IMG/VR virus record: IMGVR_UViG_3300027763_000001
Span: 30,462-94,461 of that record
From: a virus
Direction: 5' to 3' (one strand)
Length of the DNA stretch: 64,000 nt
Shown: in pieces, positions 8,001 through 16,878 of the stretch
How the letters are laid out: the number at the start of each line of letters is the position of its first letter
How positions within the stretch are numbered: position 1 is the stretch's first letter
Program-made: the position numbers and the translations under genes
The notes under the pieces: model-generated
Database searches by the model: none
What the model saw: the letters and a program-made list of their open reading frames with translations, nothing else
Told to the model about the DNA's origin: nothing

Positions 8001-10459
8001 CCGCGGGGCCCCCTGCAAGCTCGCCAGCAGGAACTGAGCCTGCCGAGGCAGGCGCGGCCGCCCCCGACCTGGCTTTTAACCGGGTCCTGTTGTTCGCCCG
8101 GATGAACGGCAGCGACAACGTCTTTCGCGATAGCGGTCCTTACGACCACAGCCTGATTCCCTTCGGCAACGTCACACAAATTCCTGGCGGCAAATGGGGC
8201 GGCAGCCAGGGGGCCTTCGACTCTTTTGGTGACTGGGTAGAGGTGCCTACCAACCCCGTGCTGGCCCTGGGGACAGGCGACTTTACTATTTCGATGTGGG
8301 CAAAGCGCACCGGCGAAGGCCAAGAAGCCGACTTCTTCCAGGCCCTGCTGGACAGCCGGACTGCCGAGCCTGAATCTCAGTTCTGCCTGCGCATCAACCG
8401 CAGCGTCACCGGCCGGCAGTTGTGCCTCTATGTCGGCGGGGCGATTCGAATCTTGGGCCAGCCCATGGCCATCAACGTTCGCTACCACGTCGCAGTGGTT
8501 CGCAGGAGCGGGATCACCTCTCTCTACATGAACGGGGCTCCTTCCGGCAGCACCTGGGCTGATACCACCAACTACACCAGCGCCAACTGGACGATTGGCC
8601 GAGCCCGGTTTGCTGCAGGAGCCGACCAGTGGTACTTCCAGGGCCACTTGAACGATGTTCGCATTGAGCGCGGTGCGCTCTACGACGGTGCCTTCATTCC
8701 TCCGACCGCTCCGATCGGAACCCCTCCATCGGCTACGGCCCGCTACTGGCGGCTAGTGGATTTGCGTCCATACCAAGGCTCAAGTGGCGTCTTTTCGCTC
8801 TCTGAAGTTGCGTTGCATCAGGGCCGCAACCGGTTGCCTGGAACCACCACGACCAGTCTGCCGGCGCCCAGCTCCGGTCTGCTGGTCAGCACTCAGGACC
8901 TAAGCGCCACCTTGAACTGCGACTGGAGCCGAGCCTCCATGGAGCAGATCGGCAGCTGGATCCAAATCGATGCCGGCGGACCTGTCACGGCCGACGGCTT
9001 GCGCCTAGCCACGGCCGGGCAGTCTGCCAGGGGCGTCTCAGGTCTCACGCTGCAGTATTCCAGCGACGGGGCCAACTGGGCCCCCCTAGGGCATGTCGCC
9101 AGCATCCCGCTAAGCGATTCAGCCCTAGGCCCTCGGCTGGGTTTCGTGCCCCTGCCCGGGCCGCCCACCGACATTGTTGATGCTGATTTCGATCGCGTCG
9201 TTCTTCTGCTGCGCGGCAATACACCCAGCGCTCTTGCAGCTGACAGCGGCCCCAGGGGGTTGACGGTCGACAACGTCAATGTTTCAGCCAGCACGATCGA
9301 AAGCGCTCAAGGCGGGCAAAGCATGCTGTTCAGTGCTACCAGCGGCTCCTACTTGACCCTGGGCGCGACCGGCGGTGATACGGGCCGGCGCTCGGTGTAC
9401 TTTTCCTTCGGGACCGGCGCCCTGACGGTCGAGCTGGACATTTTCCCGCTGACGATCCCGGCCAACTACTTCTCGCTGTTCAATACCAATGCCATCGGCG
9501 ATTCAGCCAGCTACGTCAATGGTTTTCAGTGGGTCCTGACAAGCACAATGAAGCTAGATCTTTACATCAATGGAGCCTTTCGTGGCGTTTCGCTGGGGTC
9601 AGTCAACCTGCGCCAATGGAACCGCTTGCGCCTCAGCCGTGATACTGCCGGTGTTTGGCGATACAACATCAACGGCGCGGTCGACGGGGCCGCCTTCACT
9701 AACGCAGTCGATCTGTCGAGCCGCGCCTTCACGATCGGACGGGACGGAGCCAACACTGGCGCTCCCTACCTCTACAACGGCTACATGGATGAGGTGAAGG
9801 TTACCCGCGGGCTGGCTCGCGGCAATGCAATACGCATCACTAATCTTGCCTGGACCTCCAGCGCCCGAGGGCGCCTGATCGGGGGCTTGGTCACGGGCCG
9901 GGCCATGCACAGTATCCTGTTCGGCCGCGGGCGACTGAGCGGAACCCTGACCACTGTGACTGTCACTGGCTCGCAAGAGACGGCATCCATCACCAGCTTG
10001 CCTGACGCGAGCCTGCCGCTGACCGGGCTCGAGCGAATCGCGATGGACCAGGCCGGAGCGACCGTATCGGCCGGGGGATTTGTGACAGGCCAGACATACC
10101 GGATCGCCGGTGTTGGGTCCACCGATTTCAGGCCGATCGGGGCCGCCTCCAACACGATTGGTCTGATCTTCAAGGCCACGGGCCCAGGGACAGGTAACGG
10201 CACTGCGGTCGTAATCAGAACCGTGGACGCGGCGATCCGGGACATCGCCGGTCTTGGCACGGCGGCCAGTGTCGTCGAGTATGACACCACGAGCACCCCA
10301 AACACGATTTACATCGGGCGAGCTCCCGTTGGCACGGACCAGACGGCAGCGGGTTGGACGATAGAGCGGACTACTTTCACGGCTCAAGGCATTAAAGTGG
10401 GCGAAGCACTGACCGCCACCGGCGCCTGGACTGCACGAACTTCTCTCGCTTACGCCTGA
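5057..10459 (+). CDS. Giant tail adhesin with three LamG-like domains
   Basis: An 1800-aa protein. In order: a shared adhesin N-terminus (1-150, SCSQWQSTPFEL); G-R-G-x-L repeats (about 153-235); a beta-propeller-like section (about 242-775); LamG/concanavalin-like domain 1 (about 793-972, with WSHVALTRED and a VHINGQ strand); LamG 2 (about 1009-1215); an F5/8 type C-like segment (about 1221-1368); LamG 3 (about 1378-1591, RLRLSRDTAGVWRYNINGA); two more GRGRL repeats; and a C-terminal module with the common phage-tail pattern G-x-x-Y-x-I-x-x-x-G-x-T-D-F ... A-T-G-x-G-x-G-x-G-T-A (about 1672-1717). LamG and F5/8C folds bind glycans, so this is probably the host-recognition protein. The 5.9-7.5 kb part is visibly lower in G+C than its flanks. 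Confidence 0.8.
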   Translation: MTNWSQDGAPSFNRPELVRFDSLRDSKDLGAITDIKAHLSGFIGAEAGSQSLFFSFQLLVPGAIQVQTVTGSKWTARFVSASLRSESGSIGLDDRGNARGVDIVNSIDADEALAPFPPGKYTVVVSCSQWQSTPFELVLRVNPTTRLHADIAGRGGLGQYTRLRVAVARLSGALTGLGQLRAPGSGLFSGRRDRPLVGGFLAGRGALTGKLSVREPLRGLSGAFLAGRGGLGASTVVSNNLGPRMWASRLVTPTEATDSASYASVALSEADYSLHAFYYLPPGSPSSQRRLAVTYRAPNGQVLWSRLTDIYCLTNDTQGWKVLALTGGDFLLFSQSQAAFNGLLVIRIGRDGVVAWKRQFGSRINPVVGSNNSSEIDEISDAVLQPSLNRVIFAVVMGIGLGGITPGYITLDLNTGAAVSARALRGGTMQIDSDGVTLNAPLIKTDGRFILTGSKRGQPAYTWTVECDGNLTGVNTFYKYTDGTSLVFDGSAVLHGDGSLTIAGGSAIRSFEDGGGRADTGFPLLQLAPDLTIRRRVTSAAGNGDFTRGALIATDALGALHYGNEDGIYSRDYEGDLTYRYTTFAGLPGQINQISATKPGPWFNVASQWGILATSTASSQPALGTVVVGFEIDMAPTTVANGLNYSITIGTSEDVPQARQVVPAVVALDLDENDGDIVPIAFVSLAVVLNTSTPAWNPAFADASSILAWELTSSTIRRGTSSGFPQLAIKLDPAIEPDPLAQFVVFHLPGTGIPDTNFFVDYSQFAHQPVPLGNVKYSTEQALYPDLGGFFERTSIRFDGTEDAIAYAPSPAFRFGKENFTIEAKIFRLNSNPCVLFSNSQVGDPGAHSNSFYLALGADGILEIFSIGRGRLSPVFSASPRRTVPYGVWSHVALTREDQIWRVHINGQADAAAWRYDLDLSAGALLIGRGTQIPTNGFFGLGPQGADYFPFTGFMVDIRITKGAARYHRNFRPRAAPIQYLPAGPPASSPAGTEPAEAGAAAPDLAFNRVLLFARMNGSDNVFRDSGPYDHSLIPFGNVTQIPGGKWGGSQGAFDSFGDWVEVPTNPVLALGTGDFTISMWAKRTGEGQEADFFQALLDSRTAEPESQFCLRINRSVTGRQLCLYVGGAIRILGQPMAINVRYHVAVVRRSGITSLYMNGAPSGSTWADTTNYTSANWTIGRARFAAGADQWYFQGHLNDVRIERGALYDGAFIPPTAPIGTPPSATARYWRLVDLRPYQGSSGVFSLSEVALHQGRNRLPGTTTTSLPAPSSGLLVSTQDLSATLNCDWSRASMEQIGSWIQIDAGGPVTADGLRLATAGQSARGVSGLTLQYSSDGANWAPLGHVASIPLSDSALGPRLGFVPLPGPPTDIVDADFDRVVLLLRGNTPSALAADSGPRGLTVDNVNVSASTIESAQGGQSMLFSATSGSYLTLGATGGDTGRRSVYFSFGTGALTVELDIFPLTIPANYFSLFNTNAIGDSASYVNGFQWVLTSTMKLDLYINGAFRGVSLGSVNLRQWNRLRLSRDTAGVWRYNINGAVDGAAFTNAVDLSSRAFTIGRDGANTGAPYLYNGYMDEVKVTRGLARGNAIRITNLAWTSSARGRLIGGLVTGRAMHSILFGRGRLSGTLTTVTVTGSQETASITSLPDASLPLTGLERIAMDQAGATVSAGGFVTGQTYRIAGVGSTDFRPIGAASNTIGLIFKATGPGTGNGTAVVIRTVDAAIRDIAGLGTAASVVEYDTTSTPNTIYIGRAPVGTDQTAAGWTIERTTFTAQGIKVGEALTATGAWTARTSLAYA

Positions 10460-10462
10460 GCC

Positions 10463-13400
10463 TTGGCCAACCAGACGATCACCACCGCACTCAACTATGA
10501 CAGCGCCGCTATTGGCGGTTTGCTGGATGGCGAGAGCATCACGATCAACGGCGGGTCGCTAACGATTGACGCGGACACGCAGATCAACCAGCAGGCGGCG
10601 GCGTTTGGCAATGTCACGCTGTCGTCGACGCTGAGCGGGTCGGTCCTGATCGACGGCATGAAGGTCTGGGAGGTGCCGTTCTCGTCGGCGTCTGGAAACG
10701 TGCCCACGCAGGCGGCGCTCGGGAGCAATAACGTCACAGGCGGCACCAGCGGCGCGACGGGTGAGTTGACCCGTGTGTGGGCGGCAGGATCGTTTGACCC
10801 TGCCGCGGCGGGCGGCGCTATGCCTGCTTCGGGCTACATCAAGCTGCGGAGCACGACCGGAAACTTCCAAGCGGGCGAGAGCATTACGCTTCCGGGCGGT
10901 GCCACGATTGTCGCCAGCAATGCGGGCAAGCGCGGCACCATCCAAGTCATCGCGCGCACGATTGGCGGGGTCGGCGTTTTCATGGCAGTACCGCGTCTGG
11001 CTTCCTGCGTTGTCGATGGCACCTGGTACGAGCTGGGCACCACTGACGGCACGAACAATCAGATTTTCACGCTGCCCGTGCGCGAGGAATTAGGCGGCAT
11101 CCAGATCGAGACTGCCCCCGGATCGGGCGTTTATGAGTGGTACCCCAACGCAGGCGACATTTGGAACGGCCACTACACTGTCAACGAGGGACTGAATATC
11201 ACCAATGGCACCCTGGCAAGGAATGCCATTTCGGCGTTTCCCTATCCACCGGCGGAACGTCTCCGGGAAACTACGGCAACGGGCGTGCATAGTGCTTCGT
11301 TCCCGCTTGGTCAATTCGACACCAGCTTCCCGCCTGGCACCTATACCTTTTCCACCGTCTTGAAGCGTGAGACGCGGCAATGGGCAGCGGTACAGTTTTC
11401 CACAAATGGCGGTGCCGACCGTTACGGCGTATTGGTGGACCTGGACGCGGGGACGCTCACTGCTATCCCTAATGTCGGCAATCCGACCGGAACAAACTCT
11501 TCGATTGCCGTAGATAGCAACGGCTGGTATCGGGTAAACGTCACGATTAACCACTCAGGCGCGGGACAGACCGGCCAATGTACCGTTGCAACTTCAAACT
11601 CCGCAACCCCGACCTATGTGACCGGCCTGCCGTCCTTTGCCGGCAACGCCTCGGAGGGCGTCTATATCGCCCTGTCGCGGCTGGAAATGGCAACGTTCTC
11701 TTTCATCCCTACGAATGATGTTCGCGGAAAGTATTGCGCTGTGGACCCGATTGCGGGAACAGTTAAGCTGGCACTTCGCGGAGCAAATAATTCCGGCTTC
11801 AAACCACCTTCGGGCTGCAAGGTCAGGATACCAAACGTCTTTTTGTCCACCACGCAACCGGTAGATAGCGCCGCACCGATGCTGACCGCGCTGAACACGC
11901 GGTACTATATCCAATCCGGCAATCCCGGCCCCACGGTGAGAGGGGCTGTGCTGAATTGGTTCAACACCGGCAACATTGTGATTTCCGATAGCTGCACTAC
12001 ACAATACATCAACAGCACGGCAATCACTAACTGTTGCGTCGGTGTGGGCCTGATGCCATCAACCACTACCGCCCTCGCAATAGCAAACGTCACCGCCGGA
12101 AACGTGACCGATAGCCGATTCACCCGACGCAGTAACACGACGGTTTTTTCCGCAGTAGCTAGCACCAATATCGCAATCCAGCGATGCCGGTTTGACCTGA
12201 TTGCCCGCTGGCAGGGCCTTTCGCAAAGGCAAACGACCGGACCAACTCAGTTCCCTACTGTGAATTTGGGAATGTCCAACTTCGTTTTCGAGGACGGCGA
12301 GGTGATCAATGGGCAGACTACAATCGGCGCGGGAAACTCAAACGGCCTGATCAAGAATTTTAAGTACGCGGATGTCATGGCCGGCGGCACCCCCGCAGTA
12401 GCGAGTTCGGCTATTCTTGCGCAAGGCACAAACATCACGATTGATGGGTTTACGGCGCTAGGTGGATTGCTGAATGTACATCCCTATGACCAGATTGTGA
12501 ACCTTGCGGTCAGCGGCGGATATTACACCAACCTGTCAATTGGAAACATCGGCACACCGTCAGCCCCGTTCAATGGTGGTACGGTTAACCCGATGGGGTA
12601 CATCTTGAACGGGTTTGCGGGTTCCAGGGCCACACTCCGGCGCATCTACACCACTAATAACCGCCTCGGGCCTGTGTTGTTTACTGCAAACGGCCCGTTG
12701 TTTGAAATGTTCGATGTCTGGGCCACCGGATCACAATTTATCGACTTGAACGGCCCATCTATCACCAGCCGGGGCGGTCGCTGGTCGAATTTCAGGCGCG
12801 GCGTTGCGAATGCAAACGGCACTCATTGGGATGATGCATATATCTCCACTACGAATGGGCGCATTACGGTCATGGCAAACGAGCCTACAGTCGCTTCCGC
12901 AAGCCAATTTTCCGGCACATTCGGCATCGGCTCCGGCTATACCGGCACAGGCAGCATAGTTCTTTCAAGGTTGACGGATGAGGCAGTCTGGACCTCGCCC
13001 CATCGGTTCTATGGTCACACCGCGTTCGGCGGCGGTGGATCGCCCGGCGGGGCAGGCACGCAAAACCTGCTTTGGGAATACAAGATCGACACGGGCAGCG
13101 GTTTTGGAGCGTCCTGGACATTTTTGGCAAACACGGTGCAAACCGTTGGCGACCCGGCGAATGGCGCGACCACGGTAACGATGAACGGAACCGACTTGGC
13201 GGCGCTGACCCGCCAGCCGCAGATCGGGGATTTTATCCAGCACAGCACTTTCCGACTGCCGCAGGATACGATCATCACCAACATCGTCGGGAACGTGATC
13301 AGCGTCTCCAACGCTTTCGTCTCCTCGCTGCTGGGCCCAAGCGGCACGATTTCTTTCTCGCCGGTTAACGTCGCTGTCAGCCCGACCGATGGCTACCTCC

Positions 13401-13765
13401 TGCAAATCCGGTGCCGCGCGACTTTGGCCGCAACGGGGACGCTTACAACCGGGTTTTCTGCAGGCATCCAGACCAACGCGATAGATCAGCAAATTCCGCA
13501 CCCCTTGCCGGGTTCGCTGGTCAACATTACCAATCTTGTTCCGCAGACGCGGGTCAAGGTCAGCCGGGTGGACACCGGCGTAACCTTGCAGCAAGCATCG
13601 TGCGGCGCGGGTACAAGTCTGGCCTTTGATTTTCAGTACACAGGCGCGGTGGAGGTGGAGGCGCGAAACGCGGGCGGCGCTCCAACGTACGAGCCGTGGG
13701 TGACACAAGTCACCATTTCACCTGCGACGCCGATAAACATCGCCGCGCTTCAAGAACCCGACTAA
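10463..13765 (+). CDS. Tail spike-like protein with carbohydrate-binding insert and beta-helix-like core
   Basis: 1100 aa. The start is TTG at 10463, 3 nt after the previous stop; no in-frame ATG lies near. The N-terminus (MANQTITTALNYDSAAI) is threonine/asparagine-rich. Residues about 270-420 resemble the beta-sandwich carbohydrate-binding insert common in tail fibres (TYTFSTVLKR ... GWYRVNVTI). The middle (about 430-800) has repeated short beta motifs of parallel beta-helix type. The C-terminal 250 residues are beta-rich with VKVSRVDTGVTL. One 60-base sample (12001-12060) has 31 G+C, clearly below the surrounding phage genes. It is therefore likely a host-recognition gene exchanged with another phage lineage. 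No catalytic residues are claimed. Confidence 0.7.
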   Translation: MANQTITTALNYDSAAIGGLLDGESITINGGSLTIDADTQINQQAAAFGNVTLSSTLSGSVLIDGMKVWEVPFSSASGNVPTQAALGSNNVTGGTSGATGELTRVWAAGSFDPAAAGGAMPASGYIKLRSTTGNFQAGESITLPGGATIVASNAGKRGTIQVIARTIGGVGVFMAVPRLASCVVDGTWYELGTTDGTNNQIFTLPVREELGGIQIETAPGSGVYEWYPNAGDIWNGHYTVNEGLNITNGTLARNAISAFPYPPAERLRETTATGVHSASFPLGQFDTSFPPGTYTFSTVLKRETRQWAAVQFSTNGGADRYGVLVDLDAGTLTAIPNVGNPTGTNSSIAVDSNGWYRVNVTINHSGAGQTGQCTVATSNSATPTYVTGLPSFAGNASEGVYIALSRLEMATFSFIPTNDVRGKYCAVDPIAGTVKLALRGANNSGFKPPSGCKVRIPNVFLSTTQPVDSAAPMLTALNTRYYIQSGNPGPTVRGAVLNWFNTGNIVISDSCTTQYINSTAITNCCVGVGLMPSTTTALAIANVTAGNVTDSRFTRRSNTTVFSAVASTNIAIQRCRFDLIARWQGLSQRQTTGPTQFPTVNLGMSNFVFEDGEVINGQTTIGAGNSNGLIKNFKYADVMAGGTPAVASSAILAQGTNITIDGFTALGGLLNVHPYDQIVNLAVSGGYYTNLSIGNIGTPSAPFNGGTVNPMGYILNGFAGSRATLRRIYTTNNRLGPVLFTANGPLFEMFDVWATGSQFIDLNGPSITSRGGRWSNFRRGVANANGTHWDDAYISTTNGRITVMANEPTVASASQFSGTFGIGSGYTGTGSIVLSRLTDEAVWTSPHRFYGHTAFGGGGSPGGAGTQNLLWEYKIDTGSGFGASWTFLANTVQTVGDPANGATTVTMNGTDLAALTRQPQIGDFIQHSTFRLPQDTIITNIVGNVISVSNAFVSSLLGPSGTISFSPVNVAVSPTDGYLLQIRCRATLAATGTLTTGFSAGIQTNAIDQQIPHPLPGSLVNITNLVPQTRVKVSRVDTGVTLQQASCGAGTSLAFDFQYTGAVEVEARNAGGAPTYEPWVTQVTISPATPINIAALQEPD

Positions 13766-13776
13766 AGGAAAACCCC

Positions 13777-15219
13777 ATGCCTATCGCAACTGACTTCACC
13801 GTCTCCCCAGCCGGCGACATTCGCCGCCAGGCGGGCGCCAGTACGGAGGTCTACTCCGTACTGGCGCTGCACGCATGGTTGCAGGCCTCAGCGTATCAGG
13901 AAGCAGTAACAGGCGACGACTTTTTGGATATTTATACGCCAAACCCTTCCAAACTGGACGGCCCACGCGATACAGCCGTTGCTTCGCGCCTGAACTTGCT
14001 TACAAAGGGATCGGTCGCGTACAACCTGGACGACGCGGCAGCGAGGTTTGTCAACTTTGGATCGGTCAAGCAGCAGGGTGCATTTGTTCAATACTCCGGC
14101 TTCAAGACCATTGGCGGCATCGTGGCCGCCAGCCCAATCTATGTGGTGCAAAGCGGTTCGAAGCTGACGAAGTTCTGGGCCAATGGCCATGTGCAGATCA
14201 TAATCAAGGTCAAGACAGCGAACGCCTTTATCGACGGCGGAAACGTTACCGCCTTCAGTCGGAAATGGGGCCAAACCTATTCCCACTTCGATGTAAACCT
14301 ATCGGCCGGGGGCGAGAGCAACGCGGCGCTTTCGACCGCGCTTGATGGAAATATCCTATTAACTGAAGCCCAGGCGGCGGCGCTTTCGACCAAGGTGGCG
14401 GTGGCGTTCGGCGACACCACTCAGGATCTAGTGAATGGCAATGGCGCTAAGTCATATAAAGGCACCATCACTCTTTCCGATTCCTGCACATTGCAAGAAG
14501 CGTATCAATACTTGCAATACCTTACGCGAGAAGATAGCGCGGCCACGCTAAACGGTATTCCCGGCTGGCGTTACCGTGCGCTCAATGCGGCGTACACCGA
14601 AATCCCGGCGGCCCCGTTTGGGACGTTCGCTGGCGGCAAATTCTTCCTGGCGCAGGGCTGGTTCATTACTGGCGTCCTTCCGGCTGAAAGCACAAAATAT
14701 CAGCTGATCGCGCACGACGGGACCGAACAAGTTCCGCCCACGCTTGCCAGCATTACGATTGGCAACCTTGACGTCGGGTACCGAGTGGTGGTGGCTCGTG
14801 ACGATGGATCGGGTGAAGTCTTGAAGGACGAATACACGCCTGTTGCAGCGGCTGCCGGTGCCACGGCTTTAGCGGTGGTGGAAAGCATTAAGACCGATAC
14901 ACCTGCGGCGGGCGTGATCCGCGTTAAGGGATTACGTTACACCTACGCTTCTTTTAATGCAGGCACCAAGACCTTCTCCGGCCTTTCCCCGGCTCTATCG
15001 AGCAGCATTGTCACAGCAGATGACGTTTTCGTGCCGTTCATTGACCGCATTGCAACCGCAGGGACTGAAACGGTATCGTTTATCCATGCCGGCAACTTCA
15101 ATGCACAGGTGTTGGTCCGTTATGGCGTCGGCAGTTCGCCCATTCAGCCGTACGCTACGACCCTGACTATCACAAGCTCGGGCGGTTCTGTGAACGCAAG
15201 CCGCGATAGTGATGTGTAA
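13777..15219 (+). CDS. Tail fibre-associated structural protein
   Basis: 480 aa starting MPIATDFTVSPAGDIRR. ATG 13777 is preceded by a good AAAGGAAAA ribosome-binding sequence, one of the few clear Shine-Dalgarno sites here. The protein is beta-rich with segments typical of tail/collar proteins (QSGSKLTKFWANGHVQIIIKV; a late FIHAGNFNAQVLVRYG strand) and no membrane segment or catalytic motif. It follows the spike-like gene and shares its lower G+C. The stop and the next ATG overlap as TAATG, so it belongs to one exchangeable tail module with its neighbours. Confidence 0.65.
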   Translation: MPIATDFTVSPAGDIRRQAGASTEVYSVLALHAWLQASAYQEAVTGDDFLDIYTPNPSKLDGPRDTAVASRLNLLTKGSVAYNLDDAAARFVNFGSVKQQGAFVQYSGFKTIGGIVAASPIYVVQSGSKLTKFWANGHVQIIIKVKTANAFIDGGNVTAFSRKWGQTYSHFDVNLSAGGESNAALSTALDGNILLTEAQAAALSTKVAVAFGDTTQDLVNGNGAKSYKGTITLSDSCTLQEAYQYLQYLTREDSAATLNGIPGWRYRALNAAYTEIPAAPFGTFAGGKFFLAQGWFITGVLPAESTKYQLIAHDGTEQVPPTLASITIGNLDVGYRVVVARDDGSGEVLKDEYTPVAAAAGATALAVVESIKTDTPAAGVIRVKGLRYTYASFNAGTKTFSGLSPALSSSIVTADDVFVPFIDRIATAGTETVSFIHAGNFNAQVLVRYGVGSSPIQPYATTLTITSSGGSVNASRDSDV

Positions 15220-15656
15220 TGCCTTACCACATAGCGCCATTCACTTTTGATTTCGAAGCGTCACTCATATACATAGATGAAGGCGTGCCCGACATCCTCT
15301 GTATTCCACTTTACACTGCTATCAAAGCAGCGCAGGCCAGTGAAGAAGGAATCATCTATGACCGAATCAGCAAAGGATCAGGCCTTACCGTCCTTGGTCC
15401 CGGTGTTCAGGAAGGCATCACCGTCAAATTACTGGGGATGTGGCAGCTTAAGTTCCCTGCCGGAAACTACATCGCCCGGGTCGCGGGAGGAAATCTTGTC
15501 GGCGGACCAAACGGAGACCCCATCGCCTACTCCGCCGGGGTCCAAACCCTCCTAATCCAATCCGCTGCTTCTACTGTGGTGATGGCTAGCGGCCAAGGCA
15601 ACTGCGCAACCCCCGACCAAGTCGCTGCGATCGTAAAGGGAGCGGTAAGTGCGTAG
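15219..15656 (+). CDS. Small tail module protein
   Basis: 145 aa (MPYHIAPFTFDFEASLIYIDEG...). ATG 15219 overlaps the previous stop (TAATG), indicating coupled translation. The C-terminal half has a GGNLVGGPNGDPIAYSAGVQTLL segment like those in small phage tail proteins of similar size, often found beside spike genes. It ends the lower-G+C module that begins at 10463. No enzyme motif is seen. A tail chaperone/adaptor or minor tail role is inferred. Confidence 0.6.
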   Translation: MPYHIAPFTFDFEASLIYIDEGVPDILCIPLYTAIKAAQASEEGIIYDRISKGSGLTVLGPGVQEGITVKLLGMWQLKFPAGNYIARVAGGNLVGGPNGDPIAYSAGVQTLLIQSAASTVVMASGQGNCATPDQVAAIVKGAVSA

Positions 15657-15741
15657 CGGCTCTCTTTAGGGTCGAGCTCAGGACAGTGGCCCGCGGCACG
15701 CCACGCATCTGCCAGAATGAGAGGAAAGCCTCCACCAGCCC

Positions 15742-16164
15742 ATGCCGTTCTCCCAGTACATGGCCACCCAGATACTGAACTGGGTGCGCGGCACGGTCAT
15801 GCCAGCGGCCCCGACCGGCCTGTTCATTACCATTCACAGCGCCAGCCCCACTAATGACGGCTCGGCGGCCAACATCACCTCTACGGTTACCGGCAATAAC
15901 AACCGCATTCAGCTGCCCCAAGCAGACCTGGCTGCTATCACCTCGGTCGGCGGTGGTGGCTTCGAGAGGCTGAATGCTCAGACAGTGATCATCACCAACA
16001 GCGCTGTCAATGGCGCCTCGGCGTTTGCCAGTCATGCTGCCGTTTGGAATGCCAACACGGGGGGCGACCTGCTGCTCCATGACGCACTTTCGGTGGTGAC
16101 GGAGATCCAGTTTGGCGATCTCGTAAAATTCGATCCCTCGACCTTCTCGCTTCGAGTTATTTGA
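15742..16164 (+). CDS. Minor tail fibre-type protein
   Basis: 140 aa. MPFSQYMATQILNWVRG is followed by a beta-rich body and SAFASHAAVWNANTGGDLLLHDALS, a signature shared by small tail fibre proteins of many phages (A-S-H-x-x-x-W-D/N-A-x-x-G-G-x-x-L). GAGAGGAAAG lies about 13 nt upstream of the ATG. The 85-bp gap before it shows no strong promoter. The next small gene overlaps its stop (TGATG). Confidence 0.6.
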   Translation: MPFSQYMATQILNWVRGTVMPAAPTGLFITIHSASPTNDGSAANITSTVTGNNNRIQLPQADLAAITSVGGGGFERLNAQTVIITNSAVNGASAFASHAAVWNANTGGDLLLHDALSVVTEIQFGDLVKFDPSTFSLRVI

Positions 16165-16313
16165 TGGCAACTCAAACGAAGACCACCGGCCTGGGCAAGA
16201 CTTGGCTCCAGGGCGACAAAAAGGACCCCGTGCATCACAAGACCACCCAAGGCAACGGGCGGGGCAGCCGAGCAAAAGGGAGCCGGAAGCTCAGTCGCGG
16301 TCAGGGGCGATAA
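16164..16313 (+). CDS. Small basic hypothetical protein
   Basis: 49 aa (MATQTKTTGLGKTWLQGDKK ... KLSRGQGR). ATG 16164 overlaps the stop of the preceding tail gene. It is strongly basic (many Lys, Arg, Gly) and likely unstructured, so it may contact nucleic acid or be a linker/virion peptide. The next gene begins 2 nt after its stop with TTG. Coding status rests on tight packing and frame overlap. Confidence 0.45.
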   Translation: MATQTKTTGLGKTWLQGDKKDPVHHKTTQGNGRGSRAKGSRKLSRGQGR

Positions 16314-16314
16314 A

Positions 16315-16650
16315 TTGGAAGTCTTCCTGGACAAGGCGGTCGGGCCCGAGCGCCTTGTCGTCGAGGTCCGACTGGAACATGCCGCCATCCGCACAGCGCT
16401 AGACCTTCACTGGGTTCATTGGATGGTCTTCCAGGTGCTCGCCGGAGCCGACGCCCCGGTGACTTATCTCAATGGCGAGATTCTCGGCGGCGGCAGCAGA
16501 AACTTTGAGATCGCCCGCGTCCACGATACGGAGCGCCAGGAGGACGTCTACACATGCTCCTGGGATGCCGCCACGCCTCTGCTCGATGACCCCGACGTAA
16601 TTGACCTGGAGATTATTGAGAAGCGCTTGGCTCTGCCGGCTGGGGCGTGA
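16315..16650 (+). CDS. Hypothetical protein, last plus-strand late gene
   Basis: 111 aa from TTG 16315, with GGTCAGGGG about 10 nt upstream. The sequence (EVFLDKAVGPERLVVEVRLEH ... WDAATPLLDDPDVIDLEIIEKRLALPAGA) is acidic with alternating beta strands. No family is recognised. It is the last gene of the tail run and converges with a minus-strand gene, overlapping its 3' end by 38 nt. Confidence 0.5.
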   Translation: MEVFLDKAVGPERLVVEVRLEHAAIRTALDLHWVHWMVFQVLAGADAPVTYLNGEILGGGSRNFEIARVHDTERQEDVYTCSWDAATPLLDDPDVIDLEIIEKRLALPAGA

Positions 16651-16852
16651 GGCCGAAGAGGGCTCGCGCTTGCCGTATCTGCAGCTCCCTGCGCTCGTCT
16701 TGATCAGCCTGATAGGCCGCCAGGAAGTCCCACTCTTCGACCGACTCCCAGTCGCTCCAGGAGCTGCTGGCGATGCCGTCGCCGGGGTAAAGGCTGTCTA
16801 GGTTAAATCGATGCCGCCACTGCAGGGTGCGATCGCCTTCGTTGACAATCAT
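16613..16852 (-). CDS. Small hypothetical protein at end of late minus operon
   Basis: 79 aa (MIVNEGDRTLQWRHRFNLDS...), acidic and tryptophan-rich in the middle (SSSWSDWESVEEWDFLAAYQ). It is the last gene of the minus-strand virion operon, and its 3' end overlaps the convergent plus gene. Size and sequence fit small tail-assembly (G/T-like) proteins, but there is no direct evidence for that. Confidence 0.5.
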   Translation of the reverse strand: MIVNEGDRTLQWRHRFNLDSLYPGDGIASSSWSDWESVEEWDFLAAYQADQDERRELQIRQARALFGLTPQPAEPSASQ

Positions 16853-16878
16853 TCGGAACTGAATTGGAGCGCTGCTTA

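Noticed and set aside
7814-8647. 277-aa minus-strand frame within the 1800-aa adhesin
   Set aside because: Antisense of two clear LamG-like domains; no start signal.
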